Shown here in pieces: positions 1-6,789 of a stretch of DNA of 7,692 nucleotides. The stretch spans positions 1 through 7,692 of the forward strand of contig PLSZ01000389.1 in assembly GCA_003164305.1 (NCBI GenBank), written 5' to 3'. How positions within the stretch are numbered: the first letter of the stretch is position 1; each line of letters starts with the position of its first letter. Under the pieces are notes generated by a model, which was not told where the DNA came from, searched no databases, and saw only the letters and a list, made by a program, of their open reading frames with translations. Source of the DNA: Acetobacteraceae bacterium (lineage in GTDB: Bacteria > Pseudomonadota > Alphaproteobacteria > Acetobacterales > Acetobacteraceae). The position numbers and the translations under genes were made by a program.

Positions 1-74
1 GGCTTAAGGCGCACGCTTGGAAAGCGTGTGTGCGTGAAAGCGTACCGTGGGTTCGAATCCCACTCTCTCCGCCA
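1..74 (+). tRNA. tRNA-Ser (anticodon GGA), 5' end cut by window edge
   Basis: The visible part begins in the D arm. The anticodon stem is 12-16 paired with 24-28 (CACGC/GCGTG), and the 7-base loop 17-23 (TTGGAAA) carries anticodon GGA at 19-21, which reads UCC and UCU serine codons. A long variable arm at about 30-45 (GTGCG/CGTAC with one G-T wobble) is the class II hallmark expected of tRNA-Ser. The T stem is 47-51/59-63 (GTGGG/CCCAC) around TTCGAAT. The 3' acceptor strand is TCTCTCC at 64-70, followed by discriminator G71 and an encoded CCA at 72-74. The matching 5' acceptor strand (expected GGAGAGA) lies left of the window. It converges on the efflux operon, whose stop codon is 54 bases away. 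Confidence 0.97.
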
Positions 75-128
75 TCCAACGTTTCGAACGACTCGATGGC
101 CCGTCGCCCGATCCGGTATCCCGTGATG

Positions 129-1592
129 CTATTTCGCCGCGACGACCTCAGCCGGACGATTCCACCAACCGCCGCCCAAAGCCTGGAACAACCCCGCCGT
201 GTCGCTCAGCCGCGCCGCCTGAGCCTGCACCTGGGCCACCTTGGCCAGCGCGTATGTCTGCTCCGCGTTCAACAGCGCCAGATAGGCCACCTGCCCGAGC
301 TCCAGCTGCTTGCGGATAATGGCGAGACTCCGTCCGGCAGCCTGCTCCGACGCGTTCGCGGCGGCCAACGCGTCGGCGTCCGATTGTAGCGCGTGCAGCG
401 TGTCGGCGACGTTCTGCATCGCCGTGATCACCGTCGCCTTGTATTGCGCGGCGGCCTGGTCGAACGCGGCCTCGGCGGCGCGCTGCTTGTGGAACAGCGT
501 CCCGCCGGTGAAGATCGGCCCGGTGACACCAGCCGCCAAGGTCCAGAAGTTCGTTCCGGGCGTGAAAAGGTTGGACACCGAACTGGCGCTGTTGCCGATG
601 TTGGCGCTGAGGGTGATCTGCGGGATTCGCGCCGCGATGGCGACACCGATCTGGGCGCTGGCCGAGTGCAGCGTTTCCTCCGCCGCGCGGATGTCGGGAC
701 GTTGTTCCACCAGTTTCGAGGGTAGCGAAACAGGCAGATCCGTCGGCAGCTTCACATCGGCGAGTTGGAAGCGCGCGACCTCCTCACTCGGCAGACGCCC
801 AGCCAGAGCGCTCAACGCATCGCGCTGCTGCGCCAGTTGTTTCTCCAACGGCGGCAACGTCGCCTGTGCCTGGGCCAAAGCGGCCTCCTGCGCCGCCACG
901 TCCGCCATCGAGACCTGACCAAGATCGTATTGCTTGCGCAATATCGCCAACAGGTCGGACTCGGCCTTGATCGTGTCGCGCGTGGCGACGATCTGACCAC
1001 GTAACGAGGCTTCCTGCAGCGCGCCGGTCACGACGTTGGCGGTCAACGTCACATACGTCGCCTCCAACTGGTATTTCAGGTTTTCCGCCTGCGCATCGAG
1101 TGACTCGACCGCGCGGCGGTTGGCGCCGAACACATCCGGCACGAACGACACGCTCAACGACGGCGTGATCAGGCTGTAGAAAGGGTTCCCCGTCGGCCCG
1201 GCGGGCGACAATGCCTCAACCGGCGTGAGATTGCGGCTGCCGGTAACGCCACCCGAGACCTGCGGGAAATAGCTGCCCTTTTGCGCCAGGGTGTTTTCCC
1301 GCGCCTGACGCAACGCCGCCTGCGCGGCGGTGATGTTGGGATTGGCCTTGATCGACTGCTCGATCAGGTCGTTGAGCGGCTGCGAGTGGAACAAGGTCCA
1401 CCACTGGCCGGGAATATCCATCTCCTGGACGAAACGCTGCGGCGCGCCGAACGCGCCGGCCGTCGAGACGGTTCGGACCTGGGGCCCGCCGGCCATGTAT
1501 CCGGTGACGGCGGGCGGATCCGGCCTTTTGAAGTCCGGACCGACCGCGCAGCCGGCCAGCAACACCGCCAGGGAAAGCGACGATTTACGCAT
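129..1592 (-). CDS. RND efflux outer-membrane factor, NodT/OprM-type lipoprotein
   Basis: This 487-residue protein is the outer-membrane exit duct (TolC/OprM fold) of the tripartite pump encoded by this operon. It starts with a short lipoprotein signal peptide ending in the lipobox LLAGC, so Cys15 should be lipidated, and continues AVGPDFKRP, the usual opening of the NodT family. Two outer-membrane efflux repeats follow, about residues 70-265 and 290-470. The second begins with the family-typical QRPDIRAAEETL (297-308), and the LGGGW near residues 472-476 is also typical. Length matches the family (about 460-500). The ATG sits 3 bases after the permease stop (TGA-AAC-ATG) with only a weak Shine-Dalgarno (CGGA, 7 bases before), so translational coupling to the permease is likely. 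Substrate specificity cannot be read from this subunit; a CzcC-like role is inferred from its neighbour. No clear terminator follows it. Confidence 0.95.
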   Translation of the reverse strand: MRKSSLSLAVLLAGCAVGPDFKRPDPPAVTGYMAGGPQVRTVSTAGAFGAPQRFVQEMDIPGQWWTLFHSQPLNDLIEQSIKANPNITAAQAALRQARENTLAQKGSYFPQVSGGVTGSRNLTPVEALSPAGPTGNPFYSLITPSLSVSFVPDVFGANRRAVESLDAQAENLKYQLEATYVTLTANVVTGALQEASLRGQIVATRDTIKAESDLLAILRKQYDLGQVSMADVAAQEAALAQAQATLPPLEKQLAQQRDALSALAGRLPSEEVARFQLADVKLPTDLPVSLPSKLVEQRPDIRAAEETLHSASAQIGVAIAARIPQITLSANIGNSASSVSNLFTPGTNFWTLAAGVTGPIFTGGTLFHKQRAAEAAFDQAAAQYKATVITAMQNVADTLHALQSDADALAAANASEQAAGRSLAIIRKQLELGQVAYLALLNAEQTYALAKVAQVQAQAARLSDTAGLFQALGGGWWNRPAEVVAAK

Positions 1593-1595
1593 GTT

Positions 1596-4500
1596 TCATT
1601 CCGCCAATTCGAGGGGAGCTTCCGACTGGCCTTCCACGACCTCGCGTCTCGAGAACAGGTCGATCAGCACCGGCAGCACGATCAGGATCAATATCGGTGC
1701 CAGAACGATGCCACCTACGACCACAAGCGCCAACGGCTTTTGCACCTGGGAACCGATGCCATTGGAGACGGCGGCCGGTGCCAGGCCGACGGCGGCGACG
1801 ATGCAGGTCATCATCACCGGCCGGAACTGTATGTGACAGGTGCGCAGGATCGCTGTCGTGCGGTCCAACCCGCTTTCGAGCGCCTGATTGAAATAGGTCA
1901 GCACGATGATGCCATCCATGGCCGAGATTCCGAACAAGGCGACGAAGCCGATCGCCGCCGAGACGCTGAACGGGGTCTCGGTGAAATACAAGGTGAAGAT
2001 GCCGCCGATCAGTGCCATCGGGATCACGCTGGCCGCCAGCAACATGTCGGACAGCGAACCGAAGTTGATGTAAAGCAGCAGGCAGATCAGCACGATCGCC
2101 AACGGCACGACGACCGCGAGCCGGCCGATGGCCTCTTGCAGATTGCCGAATTCACCGACCCACTCCAGGTGGTAGCCACCGGGCAACAGCACCTCATCGG
2201 CGATTTTCTTTTGCGCCTCGATCACGGTGGTGCCCAGGTCGCGGCCGCGGACGGAGAATTTCACCGGGATGTAACGTTCCTGGTTCTCCCGGTAAATGAA
2301 CGCGGCGCCCGAGGTCAGCCGGACATTGGCGACATCGGTCAGCGGAATTTGCACCACACCGCCCGCGGGATTCGGCGCGCCGATCATGATGTGCTTGATG
2401 GAGTCGAGGCTTTGGCGATATTCGGGGGCCAGCCGGACAATCATCGGGAAGTTGCGATCGCTGCCGTCCTCATAAAGATTGCCCGCCGCCTGACCGCCAA
2501 TGGCCGCCGTGACGGTGGCGTTCACGTCGCCGGTTTGCAGCCCATAGCGCGCGGCTTTCGCCCGGTCGACGTCGATTCGCACGGTGGGTTGCCCCAACGA
2601 CGCGAGCACCGCGAGGTCGGCGATGCCAGGAATCGTCGCCATCACATCTTTGATTTTCTCGCCGGTTTTCGCGAGGATCTCCAGATCGTTGCCGTAGATC
2701 TTGACCGAGTTCTCGCCTTTCACGCCGGACGCGGCTTCTTCGACGTTGTCCTCGATATACTGGGAGAAGTTGAAGTCGACGCCGGGAAATTCCGCTTGCA
2801 GTTTGTTGGTCATCTCCTCGGTCAGGGCGTCTTTATCGACGCCGGCGGGCCAGGTGTCGAACGGTTTCAATGGCACGAAAAACTCGGCGTTGAAGAATCC
2901 GGTGGCGTCGGTGCCATCGTCCGGTCGGCCGTTTTGCGAGACGACGGTCACGACCTCGGGGTAGCTGGCCATGATCTTCCGCATGCGGTTCACGTAACCG
3001 TTGCCTTCGCCGAGCGAAATCGCGGTCGGCATGGTAGCCCGGATCCAGAAGTTGCCTTCTTCGAGCTTCGGCAGGAACTCCAGACCCAGACTGCGAACCG
3101 CGACGCCGGCGCCGAGCAGCATGACGATGATCATGCCGAGCGTAATGACCTTATTGACCAGCATGAACTCCAGCACCGGCTGATAGACGCGGTGCATCGC
3201 GCGGACGACGAGCGTGTCCTTTTCCTCCATGTGATCGTCCAGCAGCATGGCGCTGAGCGCCGGGGTGATGGTGAAGGTCGCCAGTAGGCCGCCACAGATC
3301 GCGTACGCATAGGTCTTCGCCATCGGACCAAAGATGTGGCCCTCGATCCCGCTCATGGTGAACAGCGGCACGAAGCCGGCGATGATAATGGCGGCGGAGA
3401 AGAAGATGCTCTTGTTCACCTCGGTCGCGGCGTTGGCGATGATGCGGAACTTACCGCGGAATTCCATGGGCGACTCGGAGCGTTGGATCAACGCCGAGTG
3501 GGAGAACCGTTGGCCTGGCGGCTGCGACAATCGGCGGAATATGTTTTCCACCATGATCACGGTCGCGTCGACGACAAGGCCGAAGTCGATGGCGCCGACT
3601 GACAGCAGATTGGCGGATTCACCCCGGATCAGCATCAACCCGATGGCGAAGGCCAACGCGAACGGGATGGTGACCGAGACGATGACGGCGGTTCTCAGGT
3701 TGCCCAGGAAAATCCATTGCAACAAGAAAATGAGGACGATGCCTTCCACCATGTTGTGCAACACGGTGTGCGTCGTCAGGTTGATCAGTTCCGAACGGTC
3801 GTAAATGCGTTCGACATGCACACCGGGAGGCAGAATTCCGGTGGTGTTGATCTTCTCGATCAGATCCTCGACGCGCTTGATCGTCGGCATGCTCTCGGCA
3901 CCGCGGCGCATCAGAACGATGCCCTGCACGATGTCGTCGTCCTGGTCCTGACCGGCGATGCCGAGGCGTGGCATGTTGGAAACGGAGACGGTGGCGACGT
4001 CGCCGATCAGGACGGGCGTGCCGTTCGTCGAACTCAACATCGTGTTCCGGATGTCATCCAATGAATGGATCAGGCCGACACCGCGCACGACCGCGGCCTC
4101 CGGTCCGAAGTTCACTGTTTGACCGCCGACGTTGATGTTGGCGTTGTTCAGCGCGGCGATGACGTTGGGAATCGTCAACCCGTAATGAACGAGTTTGCCC
4201 TGATCGATGGTGACTTCATAGGTTTTGGTCTTGCCGCCCCAGCCGTTGACATCGACCACGCCCGGCACCGCTTTGAAGCGGCGTTCGAGCATCCAGTCCT
4301 CGATCGTTTTAAGATCCTGCACGGAATAGCCGGGCGGCCCGACGACGCGGTAGCGCAGGATTTCACCGATCGGACTTTCGGGCGAAATGCCAGGCTGCGC
4401 GCTGTTCGGCAACGGCGGCAATTGCGACAGCCGGTTGATCACCCATTGCTCGGCCTGCTGATAGGTAAAGTCGTAGGTGAACTGCACTTTCACGTCCGAC

Positions 4501-4766
4501 AGGCCGAACAAGGAGATGGTGCGGACCGCGTTGATGTTCGGGATACCCGCCATCTGAATTTCGATGGGGATGGTGATGTAGCGTTCGATTTCCTCAGCCG
4601 ACTGGCCGGTACTCTGCGTCACGATATCGACGAGGGGGGGCACCGGATCGGGGTACGCCTCGATATTCAACTTCATGAACCCGACGCCACCCGCGACGAA
4701 CGCGAATATCATCAGGACAAACATCAGCACGCGCTGCTTGAGCGCGAAGGTAATGATGGCGTTCAT
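1596..4766 (-). CDS. Heavy-metal efflux RND permease, CzcA/CusA family
   Basis: This 1056-residue inner-membrane proton antiporter is the energy-coupling pump. It has the RND plan: TM1 (about 13-31), a large periplasmic porter loop (32-335), TM2-TM6 (337-508), TM7 (538-558), a second periplasmic loop (559-880) and TM8-TM12 (883-1037). TM4 contains DFGLVVDATVIMVEN (394-408). Its D394, D400 and E407 have the spacing of the proton-relay residues of CzcA-type pumps and set it apart from HAE1 drug pumps. QDQDDDIVQGIVLMRRG (273-289) is also characteristic of this family. Aligned from memory with CusA, the three copper-binding methionines fall on I574, N626 and E677, so Cu(I)/Ag(I) export looks unlikely and a divalent cation (Zn, Co, Ni or Cd) more likely; this is inference. 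The start is supported by GGAG 8 bases before the ATG, and the gene lies 3 bases after the adaptor stop. It is intact. Confidence 0.95.
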   Translation of the reverse strand: MNAIITFALKQRVLMFVLMIFAFVAGGVGFMKLNIEAYPDPVPPLVDIVTQSTGQSAEEIERYITIPIEIQMAGIPNINAVRTISLFGLSDVKVQFTYDFTYQQAEQWVINRLSQLPPLPNSAQPGISPESPIGEILRYRVVGPPGYSVQDLKTIEDWMLERRFKAVPGVVDVNGWGGKTKTYEVTIDQGKLVHYGLTIPNVIAALNNANINVGGQTVNFGPEAAVVRGVGLIHSLDDIRNTMLSSTNGTPVLIGDVATVSVSNMPRLGIAGQDQDDDIVQGIVLMRRGAESMPTIKRVEDLIEKINTTGILPPGVHVERIYDRSELINLTTHTVLHNMVEGIVLIFLLQWIFLGNLRTAVIVSVTIPFALAFAIGLMLIRGESANLLSVGAIDFGLVVDATVIMVENIFRRLSQPPGQRFSHSALIQRSESPMEFRGKFRIIANAATEVNKSIFFSAAIIIAGFVPLFTMSGIEGHIFGPMAKTYAYAICGGLLATFTITPALSAMLLDDHMEEKDTLVVRAMHRVYQPVLEFMLVNKVITLGMIIVMLLGAGVAVRSLGLEFLPKLEEGNFWIRATMPTAISLGEGNGYVNRMRKIMASYPEVVTVVSQNGRPDDGTDATGFFNAEFFVPLKPFDTWPAGVDKDALTEEMTNKLQAEFPGVDFNFSQYIEDNVEEAASGVKGENSVKIYGNDLEILAKTGEKIKDVMATIPGIADLAVLASLGQPTVRIDVDRAKAARYGLQTGDVNATVTAAIGGQAAGNLYEDGSDRNFPMIVRLAPEYRQSLDSIKHIMIGAPNPAGGVVQIPLTDVANVRLTSGAAFIYRENQERYIPVKFSVRGRDLGTTVIEAQKKIADEVLLPGGYHLEWVGEFGNLQEAIGRLAVVVPLAIVLICLLLYINFGSLSDMLLAASVIPMALIGGIFTLYFTETPFSVSAAIGFVALFGISAMDGIIVLTYFNQALESGLDRTTAILRTCHIQFRPVMMTCIVAAVGLAPAAVSNGIGSQVQKPLALVVVGGIVLAPILILIVLPVLIDLFSRREVVEGQSEAPLELAE

Positions 4767-4769
4767 GAA

Positions 4770-6074
4770 TTAATCTCCGGCGGCGGCGCGGTCGATGAAC
4801 ACGGCACCCGAGGTGACGACCTTGTCTCCGGGTTTCAGCCCATCCAGCACCTGCACGACGCCATCGACCACGCGGCCGACCTTGATCGGCCGGATGGCGA
4901 GCGTCTTGTCGGTTTCGTTGGCGAGCCAGACATGCGCCTCGGAGCCTTCATAAACCACCGATCGATCGAGCACGGCGGCCGAAGGTCCCTTCGACGGTCC
5001 GTTGATAATGCGGAACCGCGCGAACATTTCCGGCTTCAGCATGCCGTCCGGATTCTCAACTTCCGCCCAGACCGGAAGACGGTGCAGGACCGGATCGATC
5101 GTCGGTGAAATACGGGTGATTTTTCCGTTGAATACGCGGCCTGGAAACGCGAGGACGTTAACCTCGACCGGGTCGCCGAGATGGACGTTGGGGGCATTTT
5201 CCTCGCGCACATTGGCGAGCATCCAAACCTTGGACAGGTTGCCGATCTGAAACTGCTGGCCACCGCCGCCACCGCTCGCGGCACTGACGATGTTCTGGCC
5301 AAGGCCCACCTGGCGCTGCACCACGATGCCATCGATCGGCGCGAAGACAATGCCGACCGGATCGAGCTTGCGGACATCCGAGGCCTGCTCGACCGCTTCG
5401 ATCTCCGCGTCGGACTTGCCCAGGATACGTAACCGGTTGCGCACGGCGGCGAGAGCAATTTGCGCGGTGTTCAATCCGCCTTGCGCGTTGGCGAGATCGA
5501 CCTGAGACTGCTGCCAGTCTTTTTGCGCGGCGGCATGGGCCAGGAACAATTCGTGCTGCCGCTTTTCGTTGGTCTCATTCAACGTCAACTGCGCGCGCGC
5601 GGTTTTCACCGTGGCGACGGCGGAGATCAGGTCGCTCTGGCCTTGCGCGAACTCAGACGCCTGCACGGCGAACAACGGATCGCCCTGATGCACGGTATCG
5701 CCGGCGCGCGCGTAAAGTTTCACCACCCGGCCGGTGTAAGGTGAAAACACCGGCGTGGTCAGATCGTCGTCGTTGGCGATCTTGCCGTCGGTGTCTTCAG
5801 CCTGCGGAAAATCGACCTGCTTCACCGGCTCGATTTTCAGATCGGCCCATTGCGCCGCGGTCGCCTTGAAACCGCCATCCGCCGTCGCCTGAGTTGAGGC
5901 CGGCGCGGCCGCTTCTTCCGGTTTGTGCAACGCGCGCGGGCCGAGGAATACGCCAGCGCCAACCAGGACGGTCACGACGATCAGCAACATGAACTGACGT
6001 TTGCGGGACAGGCGCACAGGCCCCTTCGAGACGTGCGCCATGTCGGTATGCGGTTCGGTCGCGGGCATATCCAC
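4770..6074 (-). CDS. RND efflux periplasmic adaptor (HlyD/CzcB-type membrane fusion protein)
   Basis: This 434-residue adaptor links the permease to the outer-membrane duct. A basic cytoplasmic N-terminus (RLSRKR, 21-26) precedes one membrane anchor (about 28-45). A lipoyl-like half-motif follows (SPYTGRVVKLYARAGDTVHQGDPLF, about 111-135), then an alpha-helical hairpin (about 139-232), the second lipoyl half (FAPIDGIVVQRQVGLGQNI, 244-262), a beta-barrel (about 278-355) and a membrane-proximal domain (about 365-425). It has a Gly-rich loop (268-272) and a short His/Met-containing N-terminus (residues 1-14), but no long His-rich metal-binding extension. The start is GTG at 6074-6072, with AAGGA 9 bases upstream. 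An in-frame ATG two codons later would put that site 15 bases away, so GTG is preferred. It is the first gene of the efflux operon and lies downstream of a 311-base non-coding region with palindromes. Confidence 0.95.
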   Translation of the reverse strand: MDMPATEPHTDMAHVSKGPVRLSRKRQFMLLIVVTVLVGAGVFLGPRALHKPEEAAAPASTQATADGGFKATAAQWADLKIEPVKQVDFPQAEDTDGKIANDDDLTTPVFSPYTGRVVKLYARAGDTVHQGDPLFAVQASEFAQGQSDLISAVATVKTARAQLTLNETNEKRQHELFLAHAAAQKDWQQSQVDLANAQGGLNTAQIALAAVRNRLRILGKSDAEIEAVEQASDVRKLDPVGIVFAPIDGIVVQRQVGLGQNIVSAASGGGGGQQFQIGNLSKVWMLANVREENAPNVHLGDPVEVNVLAFPGRVFNGKITRISPTIDPVLHRLPVWAEVENPDGMLKPEMFARFRIINGPSKGPSAAVLDRSVVYEGSEAHVWLANETDKTLAIRPIKVGRVVDGVVQVLDGLKPGDKVVTSGAVFIDRAAAGD

Positions 6075-6083
6075 GGCTTTGGT

Positions 6084-6088
6084 TCCTT
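6084..6088 (-). promoter_or_regulatory. Ribosome binding site of the adaptor gene (selects GTG start)
   Basis: AAGGA on the - strand lies 9 bases before the GTG at 6074 and 15 bases before the alternative ATG at 6068. The spacing favours the GTG start. Confidence 0.75.
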
Positions 6089-6144
6089 GATCGCTTTCGA
6101 TAGCTTAACAACGCGGTCTTTGCGGCAAGCGGCGTGCCATACCG

Positions 6145-6154
6145 CGTTTAAACG
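6145..6154. repeat. 10-bp perfect palindrome CGTTTAAACG
   Basis: The sequence equals its own reverse complement. It lies 3 bases from the larger palindrome at 6158-6176 and about 70-80 bases upstream of the adaptor start codon. It could be a half-operator, but such short palindromes also occur by chance. Confidence 0.4.
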
Positions 6155-6157
6155 GAC

Positions 6158-6176
6158 AAACCGCGCGGCGCGGTTT
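6158..6176. repeat. 19-bp perfect inverted repeat, candidate operator or attenuator stem
   Basis: AAACCGCGC (6158-6166) and GCGCGGTTT (6168-6176) are perfect 9-base inverted arms around one central G. In DNA this has the dimensions of an operator for a dimeric regulator. In RNA it could fold as a GC-rich stem of about 7 bp flanked by A and T runs on both sides, which also resembles a weak terminator in either direction. It lies 84 bases upstream of the adaptor start, inside the probable leader of the efflux operon. Function is inferred; only the symmetry is seen. Confidence 0.5.
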
Positions 6177-6213
6177 TCAACTGCATCGCGCGTGGGTGAC
6201 TGGTGGCCGCATG

Positions 6214-6260
6214 GGTCGGTGAGACGAGCGTTGTGGTTTACTCAGTTTCCTCAGCCGACC
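6214..6260 (-). repeat. Long-range hairpin in the efflux leader
   Basis: On the - strand GGTCGGCTGAG (6260-6250) can pair with CTCACCGACC (6223-6214), giving 10 base pairs with a single bulged C and a 26-base loop. The loop contains a second copy of CTGAG (6245-6241) that could compete for the same partner. No known riboswitch core was recognised. Confidence 0.35.
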
Positions 6261-6300
6261 ACCTATCGTAAGGCAATCATCGTGCACCGCACAATACCAG

Positions 6301-6316
6301 AAAGCATATAAAGCAT
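6301..6316. repeat. Direct repeat of AAAGCAT, 9-bp period
   Basis: AAAGCAT occurs at 6301-6307 and again at 6310-6316, separated by AT (ATGCTTT twice on the - strand). It lies in the AT-rich promoter zone just downstream of the possible -10 box TATGAT. It may be a regulator half-site pair or a low-complexity coincidence. Confidence 0.3.
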
Positions 6317-6349
6317 CGATAGAATCATAAAAGTTTATATATTTCGATT

Positions 6350-6376
6350 GTGTGCGCGTCATGAAGACGCGCACAC
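6350..6376 (-). terminator. Putative terminator hairpin after the small secreted-protein gene
   Basis: GTGTGCGCGTC (6350-6360) and GACGCGCACAC (6366-6376) form a perfect 11-bp inverted repeat around the loop ATGAA. The stem begins 9 bases after the stop codon of the small secreted-protein gene in that gene's direction. The DNA after the stem on the - strand is AT-rich (AATCGAAATATATAAAC) rather than a clean T run, so as an intrinsic terminator it is imperfect. It would separate that gene from the efflux operon. Confidence 0.5.
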
Positions 6377-6385
6377 GTTCCGAAG

Positions 6386-6727
6386 TCAGATGTGGCTTGT
6401 ATGTTCCAAAATAGCTCGGACTGTATTGATATGTTGCATCGCGTCCGCGTCACGGCCATACGCGCAGTCACGGGCGGCGATCCGGATCTGCGTGCGCATG
6501 AAGTTGAACTGTCCGCCGGTCGTCGAATAGCCGTGCGAACCGGCGACGACCATCTGCGCGGGCTTGCCGGGTTCGGCGTACCCGATCGAATTCCATGTCG
6601 CCATCAGCTGATCCAACGCGGCGGCACAGGAAGGCGCGGGCGCGATCGTCCGCGCTTTCGCGGGGTTGCCGGCAAGCGCCAAGGTCAACGGCAGAATCAG
6701 CAGAGCCAGAGTGTTCGTGCGCTTCAT
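6386..6727 (-). CDS. Small secreted protein of unknown function with a cysteine pair
   Basis: This 113-residue protein does not match a named family that I recognise. Residues 1-25 are a classical Sec signal peptide: basic start MKRTN, hydrophobic core LALLILPLTLALAG, likely cleavage after AKA (23-25). The mature part of about 88 residues contains exactly two cysteines, Cys34 and Cys88, well placed for one disulfide in the periplasm. It has a conserved-looking centre (MATWNSIGYAEPGKPAQM, 42-59, and GSHGYSTTGGQFNFM, 63-77) and a helical C-terminus. There is no second membrane segment or lipobox. The start chosen is ATG 6727-6725, with AAAGGA 9 bases upstream. A start 16 codons earlier would put a polar lysine-rich stretch before the signal peptide and looks wrong. 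It lies 114 bases after the barrel gene and may share its transcript; a hairpin follows its stop. Confidence 0.8.
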   Translation of the reverse strand: MKRTNTLALLILPLTLALAGNPAKARTIAPAPSCAAALDQLMATWNSIGYAEPGKPAQMVVAGSHGYSTTGGQFNFMRTQIRIAARDCAYGRDADAMQHINTVRAILEHTSHI

Positions 6728-6736
6728 TTGGGAGAG

Positions 6737-6742
6737 TCCTTT
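6737..6742 (-). promoter_or_regulatory. Ribosome binding site of the small secreted protein (selects start)
   Basis: AAAGGA on the - strand ends 9 bases before the ATG at 6727. It fixes the start at the signal-peptide methionine rather than the upstream in-frame ATG at 6775. Confidence 0.75.
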
Positions 6743-6762
6743 GTCGATGGTAATTTTTTTGT

Positions 6763-6779
6763 TACGGTAATACACCGTA
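6763..6779. repeat. 6-bp inverted repeat upstream of the small secreted-protein gene
   Basis: TACGGT (6763-6768) and ACCGTA (6774-6779) are perfect inverted arms with a 5-base spacer, 36-52 bases before the start codon and next to a run of seven A on the - strand. It could be an operator or a leader hairpin. A convincing promoter could not be assigned. Confidence 0.35.
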
Positions 6780-6789
6780 GGAGAGGGTT

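Larger units (their letters stand above)
6075..6385 (-). promoter_or_regulatory. Non-coding leader/promoter region of the efflux operon
   Basis: This stretch of 311 bases separates the small secreted-protein gene from the adaptor gene and holds no convincing coding sequence. Its right half (about 6301-6350) is markedly AT-rich against the GC-rich surroundings and is the likeliest promoter zone. On the - strand TATGAT (6329-6324) resembles a -10 box but has no good -35. A second weak pair is TTGTGC (6294-6289) with TACGAT (6270-6265) at an 18-base spacing. Below these lie a possible long hairpin (6214-6260), a 19-bp palindrome (6158-6176) and a 10-bp palindrome (6145-6154). No promoter assignment is firm, but the absence of coding and the operon position make a regulatory role probable. 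Confidence 0.5.

Noticed and set aside
71..100. Imperfect hairpin GCCATC/GATGGC with an inner CGTT/AACG between the tRNA and the efflux operon
   Set aside because: It overlaps the tRNA CCA end, has a short stem and no T run on either strand, so it is not supportable as a terminator of either transcript.
1281..3287. Long + strand open frame of 668 codons opposite the permease gene
   Set aside because: It is antisense to the well-supported permease and duct genes. Its translation is low-complexity, rich in Arg, Asp, His and Gln, with no recognisable domain: a frame shadow of GC-rich coding DNA.
4065..5108. + strand open frame of 347 codons opposite the permease/adaptor junction
   Set aside because: Same reason: antisense to two clear family members and compositionally like a shadow, rich in His, Asp and Arg.
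5925..6311. + strand open frame of 128 codons over the adaptor start and leader
   Set aside because: It overlaps the adaptor N-terminus in antisense, crosses the palindromes, and shows no domain.
6177..6374. - strand open frame of 65 codons in the efflux leader
   Set aside because: It begins inside the hairpin at 6350-6376, has no convincing ribosome binding site and no protein-like pattern. A leader peptide is conceivable but unsupported.
6728..6775. N-terminal extension of the small secreted protein by 16 residues
   Set aside because: The strong AAAGGA site lies between the two starts and is correctly spaced for the downstream ATG. The extension would bury the signal peptide.
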